A stretch of DNA of 13,364 nucleotides from Lachnospiraceae bacterium UBA2860 (GTDB lineage Bacteria; Bacillota; Clostridia; Lachnospirales; Lachnospiraceae). How positions within the stretch are numbered: the stretch's first letter is position 1; each line of letters begins with the position of its first letter. The notes under the pieces were generated by a model, which was not told the origin of the DNA, searched no databases, and saw nothing but the letters and a program-made list of their open reading frames with translations. Location: contig DEFE01000020.1 of assembly GCA_002350625.1 (NCBI GenBank), forward strand, positions 108,392-121,755, given 5' to 3'. The position numbers were made by a program, and so were the translations under genes. Positions 12,795-13,364 of this stretch are shown here, piece after piece.

Positions 12795-13364
12795 TTACTT
12801 AAGCTGATCCTCTGTGTAGTAACCGGAGTCGATGAGCAGTTCCTTGTAGTTGTTCGCATCCGCGAAGACCGGCTCGCAGAGGAAGGACGGGATGATGCCC
12901 GTGCCGTTGTCATAAGTCTCGGTGTCGTTGACATCGACTTCTTCACCGGCGATGATCTGGCCGACCATCTTGACAACCTGAGAAGCCAGTGTACGAGTAT
13001 CCTTGAAGACGGACATCGCCTGCTTGCCGGCGATCATGTTCTTTGTGTTCTCGATGTCGCAGTCCTGACCTGTGATGATCGGATATGTGCCTGTGTAGTT
13101 CGCAGCCAGAGCGTTCTCAACGCCGAGAGCTGTGGAGTCGTTGGAGCAGAGCCACACATCGACGTTCGAGCCGTCAGCATAGTTGGAGGACAGGATGTTC
13201 TCAGCTCTTGTCTGCGCAACTTCTGTTGCCCATGTCGGAGTCGCAACGTCTTCGAAAGCGACCTGGCCGGACTTGACGACGAGCTTGCCTGCGTCGATGT
13301 ACGGCTGAAGGACGTCCATCGCGCCGCTGTAGAAGAAGCCGGCGTTGTTGTCACCGGGGTCACC
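12795..13364 (-). CDS. ChvE-type sugar-binding lipoprotein/periplasmic-binding protein, 5' end missing
   Basis: The C-terminal 189 residues of a type I solute-binding protein are present. The frame is open from the window edge (first codon at 13364) to TAA at 12795, so the signal peptide and N-lobe lie outside. The opening GDPGDNNAGFFYSGAMDVLQPYI matches the ChvE family's G-x-P-x-DNNA region, and VWLCSNDSTALGV, IITGQDCDIENTKNMIAGKQAMSVFKDTR and the C-terminal FLCEPVFADANNYKELLIDSGYYTEDQL are likewise family features. ChvE homologues bind glucose, galactose, xylose or arabinose; the exact sugar cannot be read here. It precedes gguA by 132 nt containing a stable hairpin, which fits a binding protein made in excess. 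In a Gram-positive it would be lipid-anchored, but the lipobox is not in view. An internal ATG at 13319 is not the true start. Confidence 0.93.
   Translation of the reverse strand, partial: GDPGDNNAGFFYSGAMDVLQPYIDAGKLVVKSGQVAFEDVATPTWATEVAQTRAENILSSNYADGSNVDVWLCSNDSTALGVENALAANYTGTYPIITGQDCDIENTKNMIAGKQAMSVFKDTRTLASQVVKMVGQIIAGEEVDVNDTETYDNGTGIIPSFLCEPVFADANNYKELLIDSGYYTEDQLK

Noticed and set aside
1..13364. Mobile element, prophage, CRISPR array, tRNA or rRNA gene, or unknown multigene system
   Set aside because: No transposase, integrase, phage gene, regularly spaced repeat, tRNA-like cloverleaf or cluster of unrecognised genes was found. All but one of the genes belong to well-known families.

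Overview
This window is typical chromosomal sequence from a GC-rich member of the Bacillota, probably class Clostridia and perhaps Lachnospiraceae-like. The placement is inferred from the hup-rqcP gene pair, an archaeal/eukaryote-type (type 3) prolyl-tRNA synthetase, strong GGAGG ribosome-binding sites, sigma-A-type promoters, and a polysaccharide deacetylase with Gram-positive wall-binding repeats. No 16S rRNA gene or other decisive marker is present. Every convincing gene lies on the minus strand, so transcription runs from high to low coordinates. The long plus-strand reading frames are antisense shadows in GC-rich codons. No gap between genes exceeds about 225 bases.

In transcription order: (1) 13364-8764 is a monosaccharide ABC importer operon of the ChvE/GguA/GguB (MmsE/MmsA/MmsB) type. 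It has a solute-binding protein cut by the window edge, a perfect 11-bp intercistronic hairpin, a double-ATPase protein, and two different GguB-like permeases in tandem, and it ends at an intrinsic terminator. (2) 8540-6829 holds a membrane-anchored polysaccharide deacetylase followed 10 nt later by an MntP-family manganese exporter. They share a promoter preceded by three phased TTAANA repeats. (3) 6791-6134 is a monocistronic unit: a HAAS-type two-helix membrane protein with a consensus promoter, an UP-like element and its own terminator. (4) 6107-2662 is an operon of dCMP deaminase, ProRS and CCA-adding enzyme. (5) 2615-828 is an alpha-phosphohexomutase with its own promoter. (6) 696-2 is hup (HU) followed by rqcP, with a leader hairpin in front of hup and a perfect 14-bp hairpin between the genes.

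The proteins are recognisable: nucleotide and tRNA metabolism, sugar-phosphate interconversion, nucleoid structure, ribosome quality control, envelope modification and sugar uptake. I see no mobile element, CRISPR array, RNA gene or unknown multigene system. The interest lies in regulatory detail (phased repeats before the deacetylase, hairpins without U-tracts, the strong promoter of the HAAS gene), in the paired permeases with one ATPase, and in start codons that ribosome-binding sites let one correct. All motif positions and identity counts were read by hand.
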